A stretch of DNA of 64,000 nucleotides, from contig CP114121.1 of NCBI GenBank assembly GCA_029959195.1, positions 1,550,001-1,614,000 on the forward strand, written 5' to 3'. The notes beneath the pieces were generated by a model, which searched no databases, was not told the origin of the DNA, and worked only from the letters and a program-made list of their open reading frames with translations. Shown one piece after another: positions 46,401 through 58,336 of this stretch; positions within the stretch are counted from its first letter, which is position 1; the number at the start of each line of letters is the position of its first letter. A program made the position numbers and the translations under genes. The DNA comes from Dictyophora rubrovolvata (taxonomy: Eukaryota; Basidiomycota; Agaricomycetes; Phallales; Phallaceae).

Positions 46401-46544
46401 TGTTTCAGCCGAAAGAAATGGGTTGGAATGAGATAATGGCTGAAGAGCTGCCAAGTCCAACGAGGTCGCAGGTTCTTCTAGATGAATGCCAGCTCTATCC
46501 GCTATTAAGGTGGTAATCCTATCACTAGTTCCCGTATTCTCCAT
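43434..46544 (-). CDS. COG2: Conserved oligomeric Golgi complex subunit 2
   Basis: The start at 46544 (MENTGTSDRITTLIADRAGI) leads to the family signature NPFLSAETFSVESFLISRSH, then LRDYHGVLKEELVKLINDDY and FISLSTDLRGEGPRVEKLKH, a helical core (LLYLMDKAKQDKFAFLN) and VIWADIGRAIMEGLGTAIFA. The C-terminal exon ends MASAVGKFC. COG2 is a lobe A subunit of the Golgi tethering complex for retrograde intra-Golgi vesicles. At least ten introns interrupt it. The C-terminal third (43434-44900) is split into small exons whose edges were not all fixed. Confidence 0.88.
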
Positions 46545-46825
46545 GACAATCAAATGTCATATGGTGATGCAGAGAAAGCTGGGGATATTTGAGGATCGCA
46601 GCATGAAATTGCCAGGCAACAACTAACACTGGTCACAGCGTTTGCCGCGGCCTCACCCTATGCTCACTTGCTGCTCACTCAAACATACATATCTTACGGT
46701 GGAGAACGCAAAAGAGATCAATGAAAAATGTATCACATACATTAATTTAAAGTATACACGAGAATCAATAAAAGTCTACAAAGATTCATGATGTTTTTTG
46801 AGCAACTAGGGTACAAAGTGGGAGC

Positions 46826-47423
46826 CTATCGTCGAATTCCACGGCTAACGGGAGGGGCACCACGTCCCCGACGAGCTAAAATTGATGTTAGATGGCTTAT
46901 GGATGTATAAATATTTGAAAGGTTATACCATTCGCTGCACAACAACTTTAGCAAGTACATTTGACTCAGATACGAAGAAAACTTACCGCGCATGATTGTG
47001 GCACGTCCACGAGCAGTGCCTATACCTCTACCTTTCATGGCATTGGGTCCTACACGTTTGAACCTAAATTAAGGAATATTAGGAAAATGCCCATATACTG
47101 TATCCTAAAGCCTAAAAGAGCTGACATAGGTGCGTTTTGTAGCATATCCGGAACGATGAAGAAGCGAATCATGCTGCCTCGTATATAAACCTGGTCTAAT
47201 TGTGAAATCCGACCATCTCGTCCAGTAACAGTGATATCTCTCATTGAGATATTTAGCGAGTCTTCCGCTGTCGAAATCAACTGTTTAGGAGGAAGCAATC
47301 CAAAAAAAGAAGCTTACCCTCCGCAAGCTTTCCTCTGTAAAGCTGTCCTGTCTTTAGTTCTACCGTAATGACATGCCCCAATGATTCATGCAGAAGTTTT
47401 ACAGGAACACCTAGACTGCTCAT
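46826..47423 (-). CDS. SMD3: Small nuclear ribonucleoprotein SmD3
   Basis: Start at 47423: [20 protein letters not shown], then [13 protein letters not shown] (Sm1 motif), [37 protein letters not shown] (Sm2 motif), [20 protein letters not shown] and a C-terminal Arg/Gly tail ending [11 protein letters not shown]. This is a core Sm ring protein of the spliceosomal U1, U2, U4 and U5 snRNPs. Four or five exons with short introns at about 47285-47320, 47060-47130 and 46875-46985. The length fits the family. Confidence 0.93.
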
Positions 47424-47674
47424 GCTTGCAGTTTGAGTAAAAGCACAAGTTGTCACGGGCGTCACGCGACATGACCAAAGTCTTTGTCTGTTCGACTCGT
47501 TCTGAGTATGCCGACTAATTACTTATGTTGATGCAAGAGAGTCCAATGAGTTTGCTTATTTACAAGTTAATACGTTAATACGCGAATAAATACGATGAAG
47601 AAAATTAAACTGTGCGGCTATAGAATACTGGGCTTTATCGATGCAAGTCATGCGGTAGAATTGCTATGCAATAG

Positions 47675-48679
47675 TCAACCAAGTCCTTTGTTTTGTGGAG
47701 GAGTGGGAAGAGGCCTTGGGTTTGGCGGAGGAGGTAAAGGCCTTAAAGGGAGAACCCTGGTTGCAACGCGATCAGGATCTAATAGCTGCAGAAGCAATTA
47801 AAGACCAAACAATGGCCGTGACAGGGAGAATTACCTGCAGCTTCGCTGCTGAATAAAATGCAACGTCTTCAGCCACAGTTAAACTTTCCGGTGAAGGCCT
47901 TTCAAGATTATTTGGGTGAAATGCTTCTGAGAGGGATGATGATGGAACATGGAGCCTAAGGTTGGATGTTTGCTTAAGAAGGTTTTCTGGCCGATAAAGA
48001 GATATCGACAGTGGGTCCATAAGTTCGGCCTTTTAAGAAGTAGTTTTTTCCATCCGCGATTTCAAACCAAGAAAAAAATTCCTCACCAGCGTAGCTTCAG
48101 CTTTCGGGCGTTGGAGTGTATGATAAATCGGTCTCGAAAGGACAGCCGGTTGCAGTGATGTTTTCCAGACTCCTGACATAATTCGCGTGGAGTAACTCGA
48201 AGCGGACCCCGATCTCCAAGACATGGATGAACTATGTTTCCTCCCAAAGGACGAAGTATCATCGGGATAATTTGGAATTTCACTAAATGAGTTAGAGAGC
48301 GGTCGCGGTTCACTCGCAAAGGTAGCCGCTAGACTATCCATCGAAATTGCATAAATTGTGCTAAAATTGCCTGGAATTAACAGATAATATATGGAATGAA
48401 TATGTGAGACGTTCAGGTTTCGTGTCGTTCTCACCCGGGACGGTCAGTGATTCTTCGACAAAGGCATCCTCTGGGACAAGCTGATAACTTCTCCTAAATC
48501 TCCATCGGACTAGCACCGAGACAAGGACAATGGAGACGATTAAAAAACCGGCAGTCGTGCCCCAAACTATGCTGCAAACGGTCAGAAACATAACTGACAA
48601 TAAAAGTGAAAGACAGCTAATACCGAGTGGCTTTAGGATGGGTGTCTTTGTCAGTGACATGACCATTGATAGTCCCCAT
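47675..48679 (-). CDS. Unknown single-pass membrane protein, Ser- and Pro-rich cytoplasmic tail
   Basis: Not a family I recognise. Assembled start at 48679 (MGTINGHVTDKDTHPKATR) joins across a ~50-nt intron to IVWGTTAGFLIVSIVLVSVL, one transmembrane helix, followed by basic VRWRFRRSYQLVPEDAFVEE (stop-transfer). A Ser-rich domain follows (MDSLAATFASEPRPLSNSFS, SSMSWRSGSASSYSTRIMSG), then MDPLSISLYRPENLLKQ, and the last exon gives LLDPDRVATRVLPLRPLPPP ending NKGLG at 47675. The short acid/polar N-terminus and positive-inside rule predict a type III single-pass protein. All joins keep frame. Confidence 0.55.
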
Positions 48680-48859
48680 ATTCTACAATCGAAGGAGCCT
48701 TACGCTCGGGGTACCCGCATATCAAACGTTAAGGTGTTGGTGGTGTTGGTTTTGTTTCGCAGTTACATCACAGATGGAGAGCGGCGACATGCCCGAACTC
48801 CATCACCATCACTTAACACGTAATCAGGAAGTAGTTGCCCGCGGCAGGTTGAACTTCGC

Positions 48860-49783
48860 ATGTTCTCTTTCTTAAAAACCTTCTGCTGCTGCTGCATAAG
48901 GCGCGACTTGAATGAACAGGTATTAGCTTGCTTCATAATCTTTATTGCTGAACTGATTTCGTCATTTTCTCAGACAAAGGATGGCGAAAGACGTCCATTA
49001 CTGGTGGACAACGACGGTGCACCTATGTTTGTTAACATCGTGCTAGTATAAACAACATCAATAAAAATGCTGATTATTAGCTATGCTCCACGAGACAACT
49101 TAACTAATGACCGTCAAAGAATCAAGGACAAACTAAGCGGCATTGTGCAGGACAAACAAGGGTAAAGTAGCGACATGTTTTTGTAAAGAGAAATTGATGA
49201 ATGGTATCATAGAAAGATGATAAACATAGCGGATCACTCACTTTCTAACCTTAATCAAAGGGACATACCCTCTACCTCGACATCCCGATTGCGAGCAACA
49301 AGCCCCTCCCCGCATCCTTCGATCAGAACTCAAGAGACTGAAACTACGTCAGGCAGCGGTTCTGCCAAGGTCTCTGGGGATCACTTACTACTACCCAAAG
49401 CCTTGGCTTTGAATGTTCGTCTCATTAGGGGTAGGGAGAATAACTACCGAGGGAATAATAGTCGTGGTCGGCTAGGGAAGTTTGGAGAAGAGCGCGGTAT
49501 CGAAATACAACACGCAGCAGAAGACATAGAACCAGAAAGAGAGCTATCTCCCAGTCCTCCCAACCCAAAAAGTATTTTGAACACTGAAGAAGAAAGTCCA
49601 GAAATTCAACCCTTGAACGACGAAGACAGTCGAGCGGTAAGTCAACTAAAAGCATATTTCCTCAGACATCCCCTACTATTACTATTCTAGATTCTTCATA
49701 TTTCTGATGTAGTAAAACGGCAGTTCGAGGAAGGGTGGAAAATAGAAGACTCAGGACCAATATCTCGTGGTTGGGGAGACTAG
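48860..49783 (+). CDS. LAMTOR1/Ego1-like vacuolar lipid-anchored protein
   Basis: Five exons give roughly 235 residues: MFSFLKTFCCCCIRRDLNEQ | TKDGERRPLLVDNDGAP | IYAPRDNLTNDRQRIKDKL | KMINIADHSLSNLN... | ILHISDVVKRQFEEGWKI. The N-terminal CCCC cluster is a likely palmitoylation site; there is no Gly-2 for myristoylation. The ERRPLL dileucine-like motif and the RIKDKLSGIVQDKQGKMINI segment resemble LAMTOR1/Ego1 proteins, which anchor the Ragulator/EGO complex and Rag GTPases to the vacuole for TORC1 signalling. The long Ser/Arg-rich insert in exon 4 is atypical. The stop is at 49781-49783. Confidence is in the gene model more than in the name. Confidence 0.55.
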
Positions 49784-50024
49784 CTCAGTGTTTGTCAGTG
49801 ACCAAGGGGATACGTCAGGGACTTCTTTTCCTTTGTTATATCAATTATTATGGCTGCTTGAGTTATTTTTACATAATGAATAATATTCCACTTCAAAGGA
49901 GCGTTGGGTAATTTAGGTAGAATAACGAAAATGTTGGAAACGACGCCGTCACACTTTTGTTACGTTATTATTCAGACTGAAGACTGGAATACATTCAAAA
50001 CACGATTCAGCACGGACGTGCACC

Positions 50025-52991
50025 ATGTCTTCACCCAACGTTAATGGGCATCCAAAGGCCACCATTAACCTCGAAGAATGGGAGCTTCTAGTACCCCTAG
50101 ACGACACACAAGCTAAAAGTGTAAACTCACTAAAAGACCTTTGTCAAGAACGTAAACTGCCATTGAAGGTAAGTTGTGGTTCCATTGGTCAAGACAAAAC
50201 CCTTAACCAAGTACTAGTTCAGCAGCGTATCTGGATATGCTTCTCGATCATCTTCACCTGCTCAAGGTCTTAGTCCTCGTAACTCAATAGGACCCCCCTC
50301 TCGTCCTGAAACACCTTCGAAACTAAATGGCGACAGCAAGCTATTGCTTCTGCATCCCAAACATCCAATCGAGACTCCAGAACAATTTCATGACTGGTTC
50401 ACAGCGATTGATCGGTCCTTTGTGCACAGTCAAGATGCGCACTTTCACGCTCATCTGGAAGATGTGTCACAGTATCGCGAGATGTGTGAAACTCTTCTGC
50501 AAAGCATAAATGATCTTGAATCAGAGCTGGATTCAATCTTTATGGAATGGCGTCGCGTCGAAGAAAGCGGACATAGTTTAAAAGATGCTTGTGAACAGTT
50601 GCTGCGGGAAAGGGTAGGACTTTAGTTTTCTTTTTTTCGGGAGAATCGAGATGACATTATCGGGAAAAACTTAGGATAATCTGTTAGAGACCACGGAGGC
50701 GATATCAATGCGGCTTGAGTATTTCCAAGAATTGGACCACGTTACGCGCATGTTGAATTCGCCTGGGGAATCGTTGGTTTTACAAGCAGATTTCCTATTG
50801 ATGGTAGAGCGTGTGGACGTGTGCCTGGAGTATTTGAACTCTCATGTGAGTACATTCAACACCATTCTGTGCACATCTAATGGGAACCACGAAAAGCAAG
50901 ACTTTCAAGAAGCTAGAGTTTATATACTGAGGTTTCATCAGTGCCTGATGCGAGCCATGACCCTCGTTAGGATGTTTTTCGTAGCTTCCCTGAGAGCTTT
51001 AACAGCCGATATTCAACGGCGTACATTTGATAAGGTCTCTTCTTTTCTTGCCAACCCCCTTGTCTCTGTCAGTAATAACGGTTATTTCAAGGACATGTCC
51101 GATACCGCCCATCTACATCTTCTGTATTCGAAATTTACTATGACATCCATTCAAGTCGCTCCACTTTTAGCCGAATTAGAGAGGAAAGCAATCAAATACC
51201 CAAACGAAGTTGGCTCACTTCTGGCGGAATGCCATTCAGCATATATCAGCTCGAGGAAATCCCTCTTACTCCCTCGTGTGACTAGCGACATCAAGGGCCT
51301 TGATCTACGTAATAGTGATCTTGTTGAATTAGTAAGTTTCCGGGTTGACAGTTGGTGGCGATTGCTGAGAAAATTTGTAGACAAGGAATGGATGTACTTA
51401 CATGCGACAATTGTGCATAGATGAAACCGCCCTGTACTCGCGGTTCTTTCACACGGGTGAAGATCAACTAAGGTCTGTCTACAAATTCGCATAGCTAACT
51501 CTCTCACCGCTGATTTGATGGTAGCCATTACTTGGAGATTCTTGGAGATTTTCTCTTCGATGACTTGAGGCCTAGGATCCTTCATGAATCGCGACTAACA
51601 ACGCTGTGCGAAGTTTGCACCGTGCTTCAGGCCTTGATCGACTTGGAAGTAGAACCAATAGATCTTGCCTTGGCGGACAATGCCCACAACGGCGATAATG
51701 TTTCAGAAGGGGATGTTAGCGTTGACTCTCAAGAAGTAGTGCAGTCACGTATCCGGCCTTTTTTACAGCTCATTCTGCAGGATGCGCAAACGAGATTAGT
51801 CTTTAAAGCGCAAACTTTAATGGAGTCAGAAATCCGCTTTTATAAACCCAATGCAGAGGACATTGCATACCCGTCTAAATTGCAGTTACAATGTATGTCT
51901 CGATAATTTACGTATTTTCCTACTAAAAACGATTTTAGCTAATCAATCAATCACCCCGGGAGACCCGATAGGAAAAGAGACGGAGAGCTTGATGAAATTA
52001 CTGCCGGCCAATTCTCATCACAAAAGTGCGACGTGGTACCCTACTATCAGGAAAACCTTATGGATTTTGTCGCTGTTGCACGAGTTCGTCAACGTTAGTC
52101 GCATCACCTTTCCAAATTCATAATTCTGCTCTAATTCTGATTTTGGTAGCCCGCCGTGTTCAACGATATAGCACAGGAAGCCATCGAATTCTGTAGACAA
52201 TCTCTCAAAGTTGCGGCTGATCAAATAATTGCGAACTCCTCACCAGATTCTATCACACATGGACAGTTATTCTTAATTCAACACTTATTAGTTTTGAAAG
52301 ACATGGTCGCGCAATTAGGCTTAAGGCTAGCTTATCGGAATTCCCAGACTCAACCTGAATTAGGTGAGCAAGCTCAGATCGACCCGGAAAGAAAAGTTTC
52401 AAGATGCGTATTGTTTAGACGCATTTGGAACGGTATTGCGCAATACATCTGCATTGCTGCAATCAACTAGAATTCTAAGTCTTGTAGGGTCTGGTGATAA
52501 TCAATCCATCGATGTCTCTGATGTAAGTGTAATCCGTATGTCATTGATCCCAGCATACTATTTCTTGTTATTAGAGAATTGACAGCGACTTGGAAAGTCT
52601 GTGTAATGATCTGGTTTCTCGCTATGCGGAAAATGCTACCGTGCCTCTTCGGAAATTTCTGGAACGTTGGAACACCTTCCGGCCTCCGAAAGACCATGAG
52701 CTAACTCAACCTTCAGAGGCTACTGAAGTTTATGAAAATTTTCGTCATACTTGTGAAAACGTCCAGACACTAGGAGGGTGGCTTCATACTTATCTAGAAG
52801 ACGACAAGACAATAGGGTTTCTGATGAACCCAATTAAAATCAAAATTGGGGAAATTTACGATCTATTTCGAAATCTGATAGAAAAAGAATATCCTGCAGA
52901 AATAGCACGCGAGCTCCCTTCATCACAGGCCTTTTTGAAATTCTTAGAAGGACTAGATACTAATGTTGAAGTCATTCGTAATAAAAAATGA
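50025..52991 (+). CDS. COG3: Conserved oligomeric Golgi complex subunit 3
   Basis: The ATG at 50025 has a CACCATGTC context. The order of segments fits COG3/Sec34: WELLVPLDDTQAKSVNSLKD, ETPEQFHDWFTAIDRSFVHS, YREMCETLLQSINDLESELD, TEAISMRLEYFQELDHVTRM, LQADFLLMVERVDVCLEYLN, DFQEARVYILRFHQCLMRAM, then YHYLEILGDFLFDDLRPRIL and ESRLTTLCEVCTVLQALIDL, and a C-terminal helical bundle ending EVIRNKK. Lobe A subunit, partner of COG2 encoded 3.5 kb away. At least eight introns. The gene ends 74 bp from the convergent RRN5-like gene. Confidence 0.88.
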
Positions 52992-53064
52992 ATCTTAGTG
53001 ATTGAAACTATGTATTCTTCCTATCTCCATCACTGTTTACGAACTCCCTGCTTCGCTTTTGACT

Positions 53065-54890
53065 TTAATCTCGGCCTATACTGTGCCATAATCGGGTCTC
53101 GTAATTGTGATCAGCTAACTTGAATCGTTTCTCCAAGGCCTCTTCGGCGGCAAGCTCCTTGGACCAATCTCTTTGGAGGGCGTCCTCAACAAGGATATTT
53201 CCTTCGTTCATGGATGTGAAAAGGCATGCTTCGCGCGAATCCGCTAAGAGAGAAAAACTAATCGCTGTTGTTACTTCCGATGATAATCTTGTTGGCTTTA
53301 ACGTCTCGCTTTGTTTTTCCACGCGAGAGTCAATATCGTGGTCATGTCCGGATTGTAATGTCGCATATAATCGACCAATGACATCGTTCTTGTCTATGCT
53401 TTTCCCAAGTGATGAAAGCGAAGCCAAAACGTTTTCTCTCCTTATCTAAGTCACTTGATTAGATTGGTAACTCTCGGGCCCTATAGGAAGAAAACACACC
53501 TCGTCAATATCTGAACGACCCTCATCGATGCGCCTTTGCCTAATATCGGCTCTTCTAAGTGCGATTGTCTTTCCAATCACTAGAGTGAGAAAGTGGGTTA
53601 GGGAGGATCGTAAGTAACATAGGATGTCATATGCAATGGTTGTTTCGTCCGCCGATCTGCTTTGCCTGGAATCAAATATCCATCTAAAAAAAGGAAGTGA
53701 AGGAGATCGCGAGAGAACTTGACGGAATAGAATAGGTGCAGACCTGGATAAAACCGCGAACTTTCTTAAATGGAAGATATCCAATCCGTCTGCTACCAAA
53801 AGAGTCCTGGTTATGTCATATTGTCCGAGGACGTTCTGTTTCTGGTCCGACTTTTCTTCGTCTGTCACCTGAACGTCATCAATGTTCTGTTCGCTTGAAT
53901 ATTTCCTAGCAAGTCGACCATTAACGCTAGGTTTTCGTCCACGTTTCAATTTCCCAAGGAACATAGAAGCTTCAGAAGGAGATACGCCACTTTCTATACA
54001 ACGCTTTCTACGAGTCCATAGCCGCTTTTGTAGACGCCGCCGAGAAGCTGGAGACAAATTAGGAGCCTCTGTATCCGAAATATTTAGGAGAGACGAGGAC
54101 CTGTCTGGCAGGGAATGGTCATTCTTTTCTGGTGAAAAAGCATTTTTCTCCGAATTTGATATACCCTGCTGGCAATAGCCATTATCAGAGTTCTGTAACT
54201 GCGAGTCCATGTTTCCTAGGGAGCGCTGGTTCAGTTTTGAGAGAAATTCCAGTCTGCGCGAAGTACGTTTCAGTGCCTTCTTTTGGTACTTCAAATCCTC
54301 AGAAGCTTTTGATGGAGATGCATTTAATGATTTCTTCAGCGCAAGTACAGAATCGCGACGAGCTTGCAAATTGATATAGCGCGACCATTGTGCTTCATTA
54401 GAAATTACCTCATTGGCAAGCACTTCTTCTTGGGCAATCCATTCATCAGACATTTCTCGTGCGGATGGCGGTAAATTGTCTGACGTGGTGAGAGGCGAGT
54501 GTGTGGCGGAGCTTTCAGCTAATAATTGAATGTAAGCCCATATGTCTGATATAGACTTTGTACATCCAAGGTCTTCAGCGATCAGATCTGGTCTCCACCT
54601 AGAATGTCTGGCGATGCTCCGGAAGAAAAGAGCCTTCTCAGCCGAGGTCCAATACGCGTCTGGTTCAACAAACGAAGGTGCGAATAAGATACTATCTCCA
54701 TTCGTTGCATCTTTCAGATGCTTCAAATGTAATTCAAGTGTTTCTAGCCGCGGCATGAGTGAGTAGACTGGAACGGTTGTGACGTATCTGTTACGCAGTG
54801 AGCCGGACCGTCTTGGAATTTGGCCCGGGACCACTTCCACATATACTGAATGACCTCTTCATTTATTGGACTGACGGACATTTTGCCTGC
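53065..54890 (-). CDS. Rrn5-like RNA polymerase I upstream activating factor subunit
   Basis: A possible start at 54890 gives MSVSPINEEVIQYMWKWSRA, joined by a 41-nt intron to VYSLMPRLETLELHLKHLKD; otherwise the ATG at 54756 is used. The SANT-like segment reads AYWTSAEKALFFRSIARHSR and PDLIAEDLGCTKSISDIWAY. After a disordered, basic middle (RRRLQKRLWTRRKR) comes a probable histone-fold helix set, LLVADGLDIFHLRKFAVLSR. An intron of about 57 nt (donor GTGTGT) removes an in-frame stop near 53449 and joins SDIDE to IRRENVLASLSSLGKS. In yeast Rrn5 is a histone-fold/SANT subunit of UAF at rDNA promoters. Basidiomycete members are poorly studied. Confidence 0.65.
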
Positions 54891-55255
54891 GTGGTAGGCT
54901 GGCCTAGGATTAAAGTGTGAGCCGAATGGCGGGCAGGATGACAGCTGCAGCGCTACCAGTACTAGTAGTTGTCATATAATTTATACATATATTGAATAAA
55001 TTATCTGGCAGTTCCAATAAGGAGCTCTAGCAGACCCAGTCGTCTATAGCTGCTAGGTCTCAAGCCCGAGCTTTTGGCTGTCCATAGCACCACTTTTGAG
55101 ACGTCGCGTATGTATCTAGATCTAATGGTCCTTATCGCACTTTCCCGGTCAATAAGTGCAAAGTCAACTGATGCAAATTAAACCATCGATATATTGCGTT
55201 TTCATTCATCTTAGACGAGATGACAATCTTTCTATCAAAGTATGATATTTGAAGC
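54891..55255. other. Intergenic region between RRN5-like and MPP-beta genes
   Basis: About 365 bp with the 5' side of the RRN5-like gene and the 3' side of the peptidase gene. It contains the imperfect inverted pair TCTAGCAG (55026) and CTGCTAGG (55049). No gene or RNA recognised. Confidence 0.45.
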
Positions 55256-56887
55256 CTAATAAATAAGAGACGACATGTCCGCTCGCACTAGAGGAATCGT
55301 TTGAGATGGAGAAGACAACAACCTGTGATTTCAAGCGTACCTCGGTTATAGTCTAGGATGGACTCCACACGTCCAACGGCAGCGATAGCAATCTAATGTA
55401 AAAAAAATTGTTGATACGAGGATAAGAACACCATAAACGGCTTACGTCGTGGTCCCAAAGATATTTCTGTGCTACCCTTTGGATTTCGGCAGAAGTAATC
55501 GCATCGATGGCCCTCTCAATTTGTTGAGGAGTGGCACGTTGTCCGGTTGTTACCAGCTGGCGACCAATGTCTTCAGCAATGGCCGTTGTACCATCCAAAC
55601 CAAGTAATAAGCTAGCCTTGAGCTGACTTTTGGCACGTTCAACTTCATTTTCTTGGGGACCCATACTCATGCGGGCCCATTCCTTCAAAGTGAAATGTAT
55701 CATATCGTCGATATTCATTATATTTTCGGTAACCAAGTAGATCCCCCACAAACCAGTATCCGAGTACGATGTCGAGAAGGACATGAAATTGTTTGCGAGG
55801 TTGTTCGATGAAATGATATGACTCAGCCTGGAAGAAAGAAGGGGAGATGCGCCTAAAGAACGATCCCAGTTACCAAATATTGACTGTAAAACAAGCATTG
55901 GGAAGTAGTCGGGAGAACTCCAGCCTACACCTTCTACGGCAATTGCGATATTTGCTGTCGACATTGTGTCGTCACGAATGCGAACTTCAGAGCCCGTGAA
56001 TCGGGTTTTTGAGTGCGATTGACGGCCAAGAGGAATCGGATTCTGAGAAACCGGTAACGAAGAAAAGTGCTTCTTCGCGAGTTCGATGAGGTCTGTGTGG
56101 ACGACGCCTCCGGTGCCGACGAGGACCATGCGATCCGCCGTGTAATTGGTTTTAATATAAGAAGCTAAATCGTCCCTCTTGATGGACAATATATTCTCTT
56201 TGGGACCTAGAATAGTTCTCCCCAAAGGTTGGCCTGTTCGGACGGCAAAAATAATCGCATGAGTAATCGAAAAAAATTGACACCGAGTATCTTACCCTGG
56301 AAAGCTACTGCGTGTAAGTGATCAAACACGACCTCCTCAAGTTGCTTGTCTACCTCGGCCTGTTCTCTTAGAATCACGTCACGTTCTCGCTCAACGGCAT
56401 TGGGGTCTAGTTTTGAATTTTGAAGGATATCGCTAACAATGTCCACGGCTTTGTCTACATCCTGCTTAAAGCTTTTTGCGTAGTATACGGTTTGTTCCCG
56501 AGAGGTATAAGCGTTCAAATGTGCCCCCAGATTTTCAACTTCGAGCTCGAGGTCTCTTTGTGAACGGCGGTTTGTTCCTTTGAAAGCCATGTGTTCCAGG
56601 AAATGTGCAGTTCCATTGGTAGAGTCAGTTTCAGCGCGGGAGCCCGCATCAATCCATATGCCAACTGTGGCAGTCTGAGCATGTGGATGTGCTTCCGTAG
56701 CGATGGTTAATCCATTGGGCAAGGTGGAAATTTCAGTGGTAGGAGCAAGATTAACCGAAGAAGCAAAAGAACGGGTTAACCTCTATTTCTAAGTTAGAAA
56801 AAGACAAAGTGAGATTTAAAAAGTACGTACAGGACGGAATGAAAAACGAATTGGGCGTCGCAAGGTGGAGAAACAACGAGAGGCCAT
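55256..56887 (-). CDS. MAS1: Mitochondrial processing peptidase beta subunit
   Basis: Start at 56887: [19 protein letters not shown], a typical Arg/Ser/Phe presequence, then [20 protein letters not shown]. The zinc-peptidase motif is [11 protein letters not shown] (HxxEH), with distal Glu in the following helix [20 protein letters not shown] and [20 protein letters not shown]. The second half has [40 protein letters not shown] and [20 protein letters not shown]. It ends [14 protein letters not shown], then after a 51-nt intron [11 protein letters not shown]. This subunit cleaves matrix targeting presequences together with MPP-alpha. Five or so exons. Confidence 0.95.
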
Positions 56888-57063
56888 AAGCAAGCTATTC
56901 CGTCGCTGATGATGACAAATACACAATAGTTATTGCTTATGTAACTAAGCACGTGACGTTCGCGTTTCGCCTCATTTTAAACTTAGACTTGGACACCTCT
57001 TGACACTGCCAACTCACTGAGCACGCTGCCGAAAGTCACCTTTGCAATTCAAGAGGTCCAGAA

Positions 57064-58299
57064 ATGTTCACTTTGAATCAAGAAGATTTGCACCCTCCCA
57101 GAACACCCGCTAGAAGCGTGAAGCTCTTTAAGTCCCGAGCGTTCAACGACGAGAACAATTCACGTTTTTATCCTGGAACCGTCAAAAAATCCATGAAAAC
57201 GAAACCAATAGCTCAGCGTAGTTTTCTGGCGGGTAAAATAGGTGGTCACAGTAAGTGTGGATCCCCTTGCTACCGAATGTGCTTCATAGAATTTCATTAT
57301 TAGACTGGAGCGCCAGGCGACCAAATGATTACAAGGGGGTAATTGGCGTGAATCCGTTGTCAGAAATAACGAACAGAACGCCCCATCCGAGGAAGACTAA
57401 AGAGAATACCCTTTCAACAACACTTGATCTATTAAATATCAGTACCCAAAGCTCAGAAGTGACTTCTTCCTGTCGTCGCCTCAGCTCTACCAGAAAGACT
57501 GCTCGTCTTCCAAACTCTGCTCATAAAAATCTTAAAACACCTATATCTGGGAATCCTTGGGATGTCAGTGATGGATCCATAGAGGCTGCCCCTCCAGATG
57601 TAGAACCGGCACCTTTTGAGGACGAAGATGATGTTGAGTATTGTCCTTCCACTCCACTTGGTGCGTCTTCGTTTTTTCTTCCTTTCATCCTCTCATAAAA
57701 AAAGTTCATGACCATGGTTTGGATTTGGAATTTCCTGATTACACTCTGGCTCGTCATTTATTGAGTAGTACTATCGCCGATGAAATACTCGAACCGGTAC
57801 ATAAAGTGGAATTGGTTTTTGAGACGTATGAGCTAGCATCTGTCCCATTGGGTTCGTGATTTACTAGGCTCTGGAGTTCTTTCTAACAAGTTTAGTCAAG
57901 GAAAGCGATCTTCTGATATGTGATTTTGAAAAGGACAAGTCATCCGACCTTGCCGAGGATGGGAAACCGTCCGTGGTCAGTAGCATGCAAACAAAAACTA
58001 AAGCCAATGCTGCCGCTCGTCATTCGCGTATCCCTAGTCTATCGAAACGATACGTTTCAACTGCAATAGCCAAAAAAGACTCGTTGACTGTTCAACATGC
58101 TCGCAACTTGACAATGCCCTCGCGCTTAACTAAAAAATTAAGTGGCTCGAAAATGCATACTCAAGGTATCCCGACTAGCCCACTTATCAACAAAGCAATT
58201 ACTGAAGTCAGAAACCCTCAATCAGCCTTACCGGATGACATTGTAACTGAATTACTCATCGATCCATTCAAAGCCGAAGACATATACTTTGAAGTTTGA
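57064..58299 (+). CDS. Securin-like protein (Pds1/Cut2 type), candidate
   Basis: About 360 residues in four exons: 57064-57250, about 57302-57661, about 57706-57852, about 57897-58299. The N-terminus is short and basic, then a KEN box lies in RKTKENTLSTTL at about residue 95, a signal for APC/C-mediated destruction. The middle is acidic, EDEDDVEYCPSTPL, followed by LDLEFPDYTLARHLLSS. This resembles the DIEYMPP...fd.eLPDY segment of Cut2/Pds1 that occupies the separase active site. The C-terminal 130 residues are basic and Ser-rich, then end in IDPFKAEDIYFEV. Securins diverge fast, so this call rests on motif order, not overall similarity. Divergent from MPP-beta with 176 bp between starts. 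Confidence 0.55.
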
Positions 58300-58336
58300 A
58301 AGAAAGTTTTTTGGTTGGAATATTATTGTAATAGTG

